This document shows, piece by piece, positions 5,931 through 11,906 of a stretch of 11,906 bases of DNA. Each line of letters starts with the position of its first letter. Within the stretch, counting starts at the first letter, position 1. Origin of the DNA: Azohydromonas lata NBRC 102462 (GTDB lineage Bacteria > Pseudomonadota > Gammaproteobacteria > Burkholderiales > Burkholderiaceae_C); contig CAMCTE010000067.1 in assembly GCA_945878385.1 (NCBI GenBank), forward strand, positions 1 through 11,906. Reading direction: 5' to 3'. A program made the position numbers and the translations under genes. Below the pieces are notes generated by a model. The model searched no databases, had not been told where the DNA came from, and saw only the letters and a list, made by a program, of their open reading frames with translations.

Positions 5931-7325
5931 TCAGCGGGGCGGGGTTCGCGCAGCGGAGCGTGTCTTGGTGGCGGCCTTGGTGGCGGCCTTAGCGGCATCC
6001 TTGGGGGCTACCACTTTACGGGCTGCCACTTTACGGGCTGCAGCTTTGCGGGCTGCAGCTTTACGAGCCGCAGGTTTGCCTGCCGCCGGTTTGACCGTGG
6101 GTGGCAGCAATTTGCGGATCAGCGCTTCGCACTGGCTGATCGTCATGTAGCGCGGCACGGGGTAACCGGTATGGGCTTCCTTGCAGGCCGCGCGCGCCAG
6201 CGCCGGTATGTCCTGTTCACGCAGGGCTTCGAGATGTACCGGGATGCCCAGATCACGGTTGAGGGCTTCCACACCGGCCATGAACTTCTCTGCCAGTACA
6301 TCCTCGCCTTCGCCATCGGCACCCAAGCCGGCGCGAACCGCCAGGGTGGCCAGGCGGCCCGTGATGGCCGGCGCAGAAAAGCGAAGCACATGGGGCAGCA
6401 CCATCGCGTTGGCCAAGCCGTGGGGGGTGTGGTAGCGGCCACCGAACTGGTGGGCAATGGCGTGCACGTAGCCCACATTGGCGCGGGTGAAGGCGATGCC
6501 GGCGTAAGTGGACGCCAGCGCCATCTTCTCGCGCGCCTCCAGACGGTGTCCTTCGCGGTAGCAGGTGCGCAGGTTCTCGAAAATCATGGCCACCGCCGAC
6601 AAAGACATGTTCTCGGTGTAAGGCGTAGCCCATTGGCCGATGAAGGATTCCACCGCATGGGTGAGGGCGTCGATGCCGGTGGCGGCCGTTACGGCCGGGG
6701 GTAGCCCGGTCATCAGGGCAGGATCCAACGCAGCCATTTTGGGCACGATGCGTGTATCGACGATCACCAACTTGCTTTGACGCTCATGGTCCGCCATCAC
6801 CGCCGCCACCGTCACTTCCGAGCCCGTACCGGCCGTGGTCGGCACCGCATAGATGGGCACGGGAGTGTTCAAGCCCTTGAAGTAGCCTGCCAGCGCCCGC
6901 AGCGGTTTGCGCGGGTTGGCGATGGACACCGCCATTGCCTTGCTCGCGTCGATGGACGAACCACCACCCACCGCCACGATGGCATCGCAGTCGTGCTCGC
7001 GGTAGGCCGCAATGCCGCGCTCAATCAGCGGTATCGGTGCATCGGGCGTGATTTCATCAAACACGGCATAGGCCGCGCCGCCTGCCGTCAGGGCATCGGT
7101 CAGGTGCTTGAGCAGCCCCAGCTTGTGGATGATGCCGTCGGTGACGATCAGCAGTTTGCGGTGGCCGAAGCCGGCAACAGCCTGGCCCAATCGAGCGCTG
7201 GAGCCCGGGCCGACCAGCAAGGTGGGTTGGGGAATGGGCAGGAAGCGAGTGATCTTGCCGGCGCCCTTCATCAAAGCCCCGAGTCCGGCTGCCACTGTGG
7301 ATTCGGGAATGAAGTCGAGTTTCAT
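5931..7325 (-). CDS. Iron-containing alcohol dehydrogenase with polycationic C-terminal tail
   Basis: This is a group III (Fe-ADH) alcohol dehydrogenase, cytosolic and NAD(P)-dependent. The nucleotide-binding motif is GGGSSID (120-126), followed by PTTAGTGSEVT (162-172). Aligned to E. coli FucO, the metal ligands would be Asp219 and His223 (GIDALTHAVES), His288 and His302 (GYVHAIAHQFGG ... TPHGLANA), with His292 near the catalytic position. The enzyme fold ends near residue 410 (LIRKLLPP). Residues 411-464 are an added tail of repeated AARKA/AARKV units, which ordinary family members of about 380-400 residues lack. In this operon the natural role would be interconversion of fatty aldehyde and fatty alcohol to feed the wax ester synthase; this is inferred from neighbours, because substrate cannot be read from the sequence. 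The ATG at 7325 gives the normal N-terminus, with no clear Shine-Dalgarno. It is the first gene of the putative three-gene operon. Confidence 0.88.
   Translation of the reverse strand: MKLDFIPESTVAAGLGALMKGAGKITRFLPIPQPTLLVGPGSSARLGQAVAGFGHRKLLIVTDGIIHKLGLLKHLTDALTAGGAAYAVFDEITPDAPIPLIERGIAAYREHDCDAIVAVGGGSSIDASKAMAVSIANPRKPLRALAGYFKGLNTPVPIYAVPTTAGTGSEVTVAAVMADHERQSKLVIVDTRIVPKMAALDPALMTGLPPAVTAATGIDALTHAVESFIGQWATPYTENMSLSAVAMIFENLRTCYREGHRLEAREKMALASTYAGIAFTRANVGYVHAIAHQFGGRYHTPHGLANAMVLPHVLRFSAPAITGRLATLAVRAGLGADGEGEDVLAEKFMAGVEALNRDLGIPVHLEALREQDIPALARAACKEAHTGYPVPRYMTISQCEALIRKLLPPTVKPAAGKPAARKAAARKAAARKVAARKVVAPKDAAKAATKAATKTRSAARTPPR
5964..5996. repeat. 12-bp tandem repeat in the dehydrogenase tail
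   Basis: Two exact copies of cttggtggcggc are followed by a partial, diverged third. On the minus strand they encode AAKAATKAATK near the very end of the alcohol dehydrogenase. Confidence 0.7.
6012..6086. repeat. 15-bp tandem repeat (five units) in the dehydrogenase tail
   Basis: Five adjacent 15-base units run here. The first two are identical (cactttacgggctgc) and the other three differ by a few bases. Read on the minus strand each encodes a five-residue unit of the AARKA/AARKV type, about residues 414-438. The unit keeps the reading frame, so slippage would only change tail length. Confidence 0.8.
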
Positions 7326-7413
7326 GCGTTCACTGTCTTGGAAAGGCGTCCCGCGCGACCACGGCCAGGAGCGTCTCGCTTTGTACCTTCCCCAGAGCCC
7401 GAAACCTAGGGCA

Positions 7414-7436
7414 CACCACCCAAATCAAGGGCGGTG
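7414..7436. promoter_or_regulatory. Stem-loop in the leader of the wax-ester operon
   Basis: CACCACCC (7414-7421) and GGGCGGTG (7429-7436) are complementary except for one G-T position and are separated by a seven-base loop. In the minus-strand transcript the mismatch becomes a G-U wobble, giving an eight-pair stem. It lies between the ankyrin gene and the alcohol dehydrogenase. No T-run follows, so it may be a weak terminator for the upstream operon, a leader structure, or neither. Confidence 0.35.
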
Positions 7437-7489
7437 TTAACCGCAGGAGGTGCGTCGCATGTCACACCTTTGCTGGTCTTTGATTTGAC

Positions 7490-7518
7490 ATAATATACAT
7501 CGTAGCGGTGTTCAAGAA
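7490..7518 (-). promoter_or_regulatory. Candidate sigma-70-type promoter of the wax-ester operon
   Basis: On the minus strand TATTAT (7495-7490) resembles a -10 box and is preceded, 17 bases upstream, by TTCTTG (7518-7513), a poor -35 box. The short stretch around it is clearly AT-rich against GC-rich surroundings. It begins right after the ankyrin stop codon. Transcription from here would give a leader of about 155 bases before the alcohol dehydrogenase. The inverted pair ATGTCA (7459-7464) and TGACAT (7486-7491) overlaps it and could be an operator. Confidence 0.35.
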
Positions 7519-8195
7519 CCTCCGCGCTTCTTCTCCAACGCCTCCGCCAAACTCTCGCGCCCGGCCCATCGCGCCGCGGCCATCGCGTCTTGCCCGCCCG
7601 GATTGCGCTGACGCGGATCTGCGCCGGCGGCCACCAAGGCCAAAGCCACATCTTCACGCCCAAAGCGCGCGGCCATGATGATCGCCGTCGAGCCCGCCGG
7701 GTTGCGCGCGTGCACATCCGCGCCCGCCTTGAGCAGCACCTTCAGCGTGGCCACATCGCCACCGGAGGCCACATAAAGGATCGGCGACCAGCCCGGCCGG
7801 TTCACCGCCGCGCCACGGCCGATGAGCCGCTGCGCCCAGTCCGAGAGCCCGCGCAGGCTGGCCATCATCAGTGCGGTTTCGTTGCTCACATTGGGCTGGT
7901 CCACCTTGAGGTCCGCGTGCTTGATCAGCGCCTCGGCAACCTCGAAGTGGCCGTCCCGCAGCGCCGTGATCAGCGGCGGCTCACCCCGTTCATTGGGTGT
8001 GTTGGGGTCAAAACCGCGTGCCAAGAGCGCGGAAACGGTCTTCCCATCGTCCAGTCCCACGGCGGTGAAGAATCGCTGGTAGATATCGGCATGAGCCAGC
8101 GACGCAAAAAAGTAAAAAGCAACAAAAACAATGAACTGAAGAACTTTTTTCATCATCGACTTCATCTTGAATTCAAGTGGAAGTTGAGCATTCAT
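7512..8195 (-). CDS. Exported ankyrin-repeat protein
   Basis: Up to 227 residues. A signal peptide is visible at about 14-36: MMKK, then a hydrophobic run rich in Phe and Val ending ASLAHA, so the mature protein should start at Asp37 in the periplasm. The rest is a stack of about five or six ankyrin repeats, seen as recurring units such as NERGEPPLITALRDGHFEVAEALI (68-91), SNETALMMASLRG (104-116), GWSPILYVASGGDVATLKVLLKAGADV (135-161) and GSTAIIMAARFGREDVALALVAAGADP (168-194). Such repeats bind other proteins; no catalytic domain is present and the partner is unknown. The start is uncertain: ATGs at 8195, 8165, 8156 and 8153 are in frame and none has a strong ribosome-binding site. The last two give the most normal signal peptide. 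The gene follows tatD by 18 bases and is probably co-transcribed. The first ~100 bases are AT-rich compared with the rest. Confidence 0.88.
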   Translation of the reverse strand: MNAQLPLEFKMKSMMKKVLQFIVFVAFYFFASLAHADIYQRFFTAVGLDDGKTVSALLARGFDPNTPNERGEPPLITALRDGHFEVAEALIKHADLKVDQPNVSNETALMMASLRGLSDWAQRLIGRGAAVNRPGWSPILYVASGGDVATLKVLLKAGADVHARNPAGSTAIIMAARFGREDVALALVAAGADPRQRNPGGQDAMAAARWAGRESLAEALEKKRGGS

Positions 8196-8213
8196 GGCGA
8201 CTATTTCATTTAC

Positions 8214-8993
8214 TTATGCGGTTAATTTGAACAAACGCATGAAGTTTTCGGTCGTCACACGGGCAACCTCCGCCACTTCCACACCTCGCAATTCAGCCAC
8301 CTGCTGGGCCACCTGGGCCACATAAGCCGGTTGGTTGACCTTGCCCCGGTACGGCACCGGGGCCAAAAACGGACTGTCGGTCTCGATCAGCATCCGCTCC
8401 ATCGGCACCCACGACGCCACATCGCGCAGGTCCTGGGCATTTTTAAAGGTGAGGATGCCGGAGAAGGAAATGTAGAAGCCCAAGTCCAGGGCCGCACGCG
8501 CCACCTCGGCCGTTTCGGTGAAGCAGTGGAAGACCCCGCCGCACTCCCCTGCCCTTTCCTCCTTCAGGATCTGCAGGGTGTGCTCGCTGCTGCTTCGCGT
8601 GTGCACCACCAAGGGTTTGCCACAGCGCCGCGCCGCACGAATGTGGGTGCGAAATCGCTGGCGCTGCCACTCCATGTCTTCAATGCTGCGCCCGTTCAGG
8701 CGGTAGTAATCCAGCCCCGTCTCGCCAATGCCCACCACTTTGGGATGCGCGGCCAGGTCCAGCAGCATCGCCTCGTCGGGCTCGGTCAACTGCTCCGTAT
8801 CGGGGTGCACGCCCACCGTGCACCACCAGGCTGATTCCTGCTCGGCCAAGGAACGCACCGCCGGGAACTCTTCGATGGTCGTCGAAATCACCATGGCCGC
8901 GTGCACCTGCGAAGCGGTCATCGCGGCCTTGATCTCGGGCAGCCGATCGCGCAATTCGGGGAAATTCAGGTGACAGTGGGAATCGATGTACAT
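8214..8993 (-). CDS. tatD: TatD family metal-dependent hydrolase (DNase)
   Basis: TatD proteins are cytosolic TIM-barrel metalloenzymes with 3'-5' exonuclease or endonuclease activity, linked to DNA repair and degradation. The 259-residue product has the full set of expected metal ligands: His6 and His8 in DSHCHL, Glu91 in GIGETGLDYY, His131 in VVHTRS, His156 in GVFHCFTE, and Asp206 in IETDSPFLAP. Length matches the family. The start at 8993 has AGGAA three bases upstream, slightly close but convincing. The gene lies 51 bases after holB and 18 bases before the ankyrin gene, fitting the betaproteobacterial tmk-holB-tatD arrangement. Whether it is TatD itself or the paralog YcfH is unclear; the position beside holB matches E. 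coli ycfH. Confidence 0.93.
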   Translation of the reverse strand: MYIDSHCHLNFPELRDRLPEIKAAMTASQVHAAMVISTTIEEFPAVRSLAEQESAWWCTVGVHPDTEQLTEPDEAMLLDLAAHPKVVGIGETGLDYYRLNGRSIEDMEWQRQRFRTHIRAARRCGKPLVVHTRSSSEHTLQILKEERAGECGGVFHCFTETAEVARAALDLGFYISFSGILTFKNAQDLRDVASWVPMERMLIETDSPFLAPVPYRGKVNQPAYVAQVAQQVAELRGVEVAEVARVTTENFMRLFKLTA

Positions 8994-9044
8994 GACTTCC
9001 TATTCAAAGCGTCGGCACTTGATGCCGCACGGAAACAACTGACC

Positions 9045-10181
9045 TCAGGGGCCCGGTGCGGCCTGCCTGCCCGAGGCACGCCGCCCCTGCGCACCCGCCG
9101 CACGCGCCTGCCAGCATCGACGCCCACTGAGCACGAGAGACTCCACCAGCAGCGGTGCGTTCCACGGATGTTCAGCATGCCGAGCCGTGCGCTGCAACTG
9201 CTGCCACCAGGCGGAAAGCGGTTGCAGTTGTGCGCCAGTCGGCAGAGCTTCCTCAGGGAAGTAGCAGGCCGGCGCGCCGTGCGCGCGCGACATCAGGTCC
9301 AGGCAAATCTTCTGCAAGGCGTCCACCACCCGGGGCACCGGGATGCCGTGCAGCATGTCGGCGCGGCCCTGCTTCACCAAGTCGGGCAATTCCGGCCACA
9401 GGCGGGCATCCAGGCCGTCGCGCGCCATGGCCCAGGCCTCCTGCGGCCGACCGCCGGCGGCCTGCAACAAGAACTCGGCGCCTTCCAGGCCTTGTTCCTG
9501 CAGCCAAGCCATGGCCAGTTCAGGCGGAGGCAGCGGCAGTTCCAATCGTTGGCAGCGGCTGCGCAAAGTGGGCAACAGGGCCTGGGGGTCCGACGCACTC
9601 AGTACGATGCGCAAGGCGCCAGCCGGTTCTTCCAAAGTCTTGAGCAGTGCGTTGGCGGCCACCAGGTTCAGTGCCTGTGCAGGGTGCAAGACGAGCACCT
9701 TACCGCGGCCACGGCTGCTGGTCTGGTGCCCCCAGTCAATGGCTCGCCGCACATCCGCCACCCGAATTTCACGGCCGCCGGACTTGGCCTTGCCGGCAGT
9801 CGCTGAAGCCGCTTCTGCGCCCTCCTCGCCTGAAACCGTCAAACCCAGGCTGTCACGCAGAGCCTCCGGCGCCAACACCATCAAGTCGGGGTGAACGCCA
9901 GCGCCCAGCAGATGGCAGGCCTCGCAACGGCCACAGGCAAAGCCCGGCAAGCCCGGCCCTTCAGCGAAGGCCACCGGTGATTCGCACAACCAGGTCTGCG
10001 CCAGCACCATGGCCAACTCGAACTGCCCCACACCCAATGGCCCGTGCAGCAGCAAGGCATGACCCTGTTGGGCCACCGCTTGAGTCCAAGGCGCGCGAAG
10101 CCAGGGCAAAGGCCAGCGCCCTTCGGCGTTCACCCAGAGCGTCTTGGGTGGTGAGGAGGCGCGTTCGTTGGCCAGCCCCAT
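9045..10181 (-). CDS. holB: DNA polymerase III delta-prime subunit (clamp loader)
   Basis: Delta-prime is the rigid stator of the clamp loader, which places the beta sliding clamp on primed DNA. The 378-residue protein has the AAA+ fold with a degenerate Walker A, GPLGVGQ (47-53). Gln replaces the ATP-binding lysine, as expected for this non-ATPase subunit. Cysteines at 66, 83, 86 and 89 (CGRCEACH) form the zinc module. ALLKTLEEP (178-186) and the SRC motif in TLRSRC (205-210) are typical; the SRC arginine helps trigger ATP hydrolysis in the adjacent subunit. An Ala/Glu/Gly-rich insert lies at about 118-137. The last ~25 residues are Arg/Ala/Gly-rich and probably disordered. The start is two bases after the tmk stop, with TGGAAGG about 11 bases upstream inside tmk. 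Confidence 0.93.
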   Translation of the reverse strand: MGLANERASSPPKTLWVNAEGRWPLPWLRAPWTQAVAQQGHALLLHGPLGVGQFELAMVLAQTWLCESPVAFAEGPGLPGFACGRCEACHLLGAGVHPDLMVLAPEALRDSLGLTVSGEEGAEAASATAGKAKSGGREIRVADVRRAIDWGHQTSSRGRGKVLVLHPAQALNLVAANALLKTLEEPAGALRIVLSASDPQALLPTLRSRCQRLELPLPPPELAMAWLQEQGLEGAEFLLQAAGGRPQEAWAMARDGLDARLWPELPDLVKQGRADMLHGIPVPRVVDALQKICLDLMSRAHGAPACYFPEEALPTGAQLQPLSAWWQQLQRTARHAEHPWNAPLLVESLVLSGRRCWQARAAGAQGRRASGRQAAPGP

Positions 10182-10183
10182 GC

Positions 10184-10804
10184 TCAGCGGCCTTCCAGGT
10201 CGCCAGTGGCCCGCTCGGCCATCACCCCCAATACCTGGGCCGTCACCTCATGCGCCGGCGCGGTCGCATCGATGATGGCGAATCGGGCGGGCATGGACAG
10301 CCGACGCTGCTCGTAAGCCTGCCGCACGCGCGTGAAGAATGCAGTGTCCTGGGCTTCGAAGCGGTCGGGCTGGCGCACCGCCACGCGCCGGGCCTGCGCC
10401 ACTTCAGGCGGCACATCGAACAGGAAAGTCAGGTCGGGTTGTCGCCCTGCCTGCACCCAACCTTCGAGTTGTTGCAACACGGCCCAATCAAACCCCCGGC
10501 CACCGCCCTGGTAGGCAAAGGTGGCGTCGGTGAAGCGGTCGCACAGCACCACCGCACCACGCGCCAATGCCGGCTCGATCACGCGCAGCACATGTTCGCG
10601 CCGTGCGGCAAACACCAGAAGTGACTCGGTCAGCGGATCCATCGATTCATGCAGCACCATCTCCCGCAGCCGCTCGGCCAATGGCGTGCCACCAGGCTCG
10701 CGCGTCAGCACCACCTCTCGGCCGCAGCCGCGCCACCACTGCGCCAAGGCGGCCAGGTGGGTGGATTTGCCGGCACCGTCGATGCCTTCAAGGGAAATGA
10801 ACAA
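10184..10804 (-). CDS. tmk: Thymidylate kinase
   Basis: Tmk phosphorylates dTMP to dTDP in the cytosol, a required step for dTTP supply. From the TTG at 10804 it is 206 residues, the usual size. Motifs in that numbering: P-loop GIDGAGKST (7-15), LTREPGGTPLAERLR (33-47), the DRFTDATFAYQGGGRG segment (89-104), and a lid-type region with RQPDRFEAQD (144-153). The TTG at 10804 is preceded by GAAGGA with six bases of spacing, starts the protein at MFISLEGID, and leaves 14 bases after the mltG stop. The same frame extends to another TTG at 10855, adding 17 residues and overlapping mltG by 37 bases, but no ribosome-binding site precedes it. It is followed two bases later by holB, so the two are surely co-transcribed. 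Confidence 0.93.
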   Translation of the reverse strand: MFISLEGIDGAGKSTHLAALAQWWRGCGREVVLTREPGGTPLAERLREMVLHESMDPLTESLLVFAARREHVLRVIEPALARGAVVLCDRFTDATFAYQGGGRGFDWAVLQQLEGWVQAGRQPDLTFLFDVPPEVAQARRVAVRQPDRFEAQDTAFFTRVRQAYEQRRLSMPARFAIIDATAPAHEVTAQVLGVMAERATGDLEGR

Positions 10805-10810
10805 GGTTGG

Positions 10811-10816
10811 TCCTTC
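10811..10816 (-). promoter_or_regulatory. Ribosome-binding site deciding the tmk start
   Basis: GAAGGA on the minus strand ends six bases before the TTG at 10804. It supports that TTG over the upstream TTG at 10855. Confidence 0.6.
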
Positions 10817-10818
10817 GA

Positions 10819-11895
10819 CTAGGGTTTGCCGTGGGGCATTTTCTGGTACCGCCAAACGGCTCGGTTGTGCTCGTCCAATGTCGCACTGAAATGGCTGCTG
10901 CCGTCGCCCTTGGCAACGAAATAGAGCGCCGGGGTGCTTTCCGGCTGTACCGCGGCCTTCAGAGACTGGGCACCGGGCATGGCAATCGCGTGCGGCGGCA
11001 GGCCCCGACGCGTGTAGGTGTTGAACGGTGTGTCGGTCTGCAGGTCGCGCCGGCGAAGGTTGCCGTCAAACGCGCTGCCCAGGCCATAGATCACCGTCGG
11101 ATCGGTCTGCAGCGGCATGCCCAGTCGAAGTCGGTTGGCGAACACCCCGGCGATGCGGGCCCGGTCAGCCGCCTGGCCGGTTTCCTTTTCCACGATGGAG
11201 GCCAACACCAGCACCTCGGCCGGGTTTTTCAAAGGCAGGTTGGGCTGACGCTGGGCCCAGGCCCGGTCCAACTGCACCTTCATGGCCTCGTGGGCCCGCA
11301 ACAGCACGGCGCGGTCACTCACACCCTTGCCATATCGGTAGGTGTCGGGGAAAAACCAGCCCTCGGCCGGCAATCCCGGCGAGCCCAAAGCCTGCATCAC
11401 GGTACGGTCGTCCAGGCCCTGCAAGGTGGGCCGAATACCCGGCGAGCGTGACAAGGCCGCACGCATCTGCGCAAAGGTCCAGCCTTCGATAAAGGTCACC
11501 GACTCCAGGCTTTCGTCGCCGCGAACCATCTTGTCCAACAACTCGGCAGGCGTCACACCGGGCTCGGCCGCGTAGCTTCCGGCGCGTATGCGCCGCGCCT
11601 GGCCCGACCATCGAAACCAGGCCTGCAGAGCCCACACGGGCGTGTCCACCCCGGCACGTACCCAATCGTCGGCCACTGCGGCCGCGCTGCGTCCCCGCTC
11701 CACATTCAGCTCCACCACGCCTTGACGCAAGTCCAAAGGGGAGTGCAACCACCAGAAAACGGTGCCGACCGCCGCGCTCATCAACAGGGTCAGTGCCGCA
11801 AGCAAAAGCCACCACCCGCGCGGCCCGCGGCGAGTTGGACGGCGCCGCGGTTCAGCGGAACGGCGATCCGCAACCCTCTTGGCGCCTGTGTTCAT
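10819..11895 (-). CDS. mltG: Endolytic murein transglycosylase MltG (YceG-like)
   Basis: MltG is an inner-membrane lytic transglycosylase that cuts nascent glycan strands and is thought to set their length. The 358-residue protein starts with an Arg-rich cytoplasmic segment (about 1-27), then one membrane anchor (about 28-50, WWLLLAALTLLMSAAVGTVF). A LysM-like domain (about 60-130) precedes the catalytic YceG domain. ASIVEKETG (232-240) carries the catalytic Glu236, matching E. coli Glu218. Downstream motifs are GVFANRLRLGMPLQTDPTVIYG (250-271) and NTYTRRGLPPHAIAMPG (292-308). The basic N-terminal extension is longer than in many homologs. Only 11 bases upstream are in the window and show no Shine-Dalgarno, so the start is not independently confirmed. 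It is the first visible gene of the mltG-tmk-holB-tatD run; its promoter lies outside. Confidence 0.94.
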   Translation of the reverse strand: MNTGAKRVADRRSAEPRRRPTRRGPRGWWLLLAALTLLMSAAVGTVFWWLHSPLDLRQGVVELNVERGRSAAAVADDWVRAGVDTPVWALQAWFRWSGQARRIRAGSYAAEPGVTPAELLDKMVRGDESLESVTFIEGWTFAQMRAALSRSPGIRPTLQGLDDRTVMQALGSPGLPAEGWFFPDTYRYGKGVSDRAVLLRAHEAMKVQLDRAWAQRQPNLPLKNPAEVLVLASIVEKETGQAADRARIAGVFANRLRLGMPLQTDPTVIYGLGSAFDGNLRRRDLQTDTPFNTYTRRGLPPHAIAMPGAQSLKAAVQPESTPALYFVAKGDGSSHFSATLDEHNRAVWRYQKMPHGKP

Positions 11896-11906
11896 GGCTG
11901 CAAATG

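Noticed and set aside
5943..6086. The repeat array as a CRISPR
   Set aside because: The units are 12 and 15 bases, directly adjacent without spacers, and encode a regular basic peptide in frame.
9647..10624. A 325-codon plus-strand frame opposite holB and tmk
   Set aside because: It spans the boundary of two well-identified genes on the other strand and has a Pro/Arg-rich product typical of GC-rich shadow frames.

Overview
The window looks like chromosomal DNA of a GC-rich betaproteobacterium, most likely Burkholderiales and plausibly Comamonadaceae. This rests on the gene content (Sox thiosulfate oxidation genes, a housekeeping mltG-tmk-holB-tatD run with an exported ankyrin protein) and on the GC-rich coding style. 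No marker here fixes the genus. Nearly all the sequence is coding. The longest gap between genes is 186 bases, and I see no tRNA, rRNA, CRISPR array, transposase or insertion sequence.

Region 1 (9-2121, plus strand) is a tightly packed soxXYZA block. It encodes the SoxXA c-type cytochrome pair and the SoxYZ carrier of periplasmic thiosulfate oxidation. All four genes overlap or nearly abut. soxB does not follow soxA; the next gene converges on it after about 20 bases. SoxY has an unusual C-terminus: the carrier cysteine lies in an Ala-Ala-Cys-Ile-Glu-Ala end instead of the canonical GGCGG.

Region 2 (2143-7325, minus strand) is the most interesting part. Read in the direction of transcription it holds an iron-containing alcohol dehydrogenase, a 747-residue protein whose C-terminal half matches cyanobacterial fatty acyl-ACP reductase (including its cysteine), and a wax ester synthase/diacylglycerol acyltransferase. 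Together they would form a complete route from acyl thioester to fatty aldehyde, fatty alcohol and wax ester. All three proteins end in Lys/Arg/Ala/Pro-rich basic tails like those of histone H1-like and PHA-granule proteins. Two of the tails are encoded by short tandem DNA repeats. A common tether to the nucleoid or to a storage-lipid granule is my inference. The 186-base gap upstream holds a plausible promoter, a small inverted repeat and a stem-loop.

Region 3 (7512-11895, minus strand) is a housekeeping string transcribed as mltG, tmk, holB, tatD and an exported ankyrin-repeat protein. It covers cell-wall glycan cleavage, dTMP phosphorylation, the clamp loader and a TatD hydrolase. Spacing is tight enough for one operon. 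The tmk start is probably a TTG at 10804 with a good ribosome-binding site. A pilZ gene, often found between holB and tatD in betaproteobacteria, is absent.
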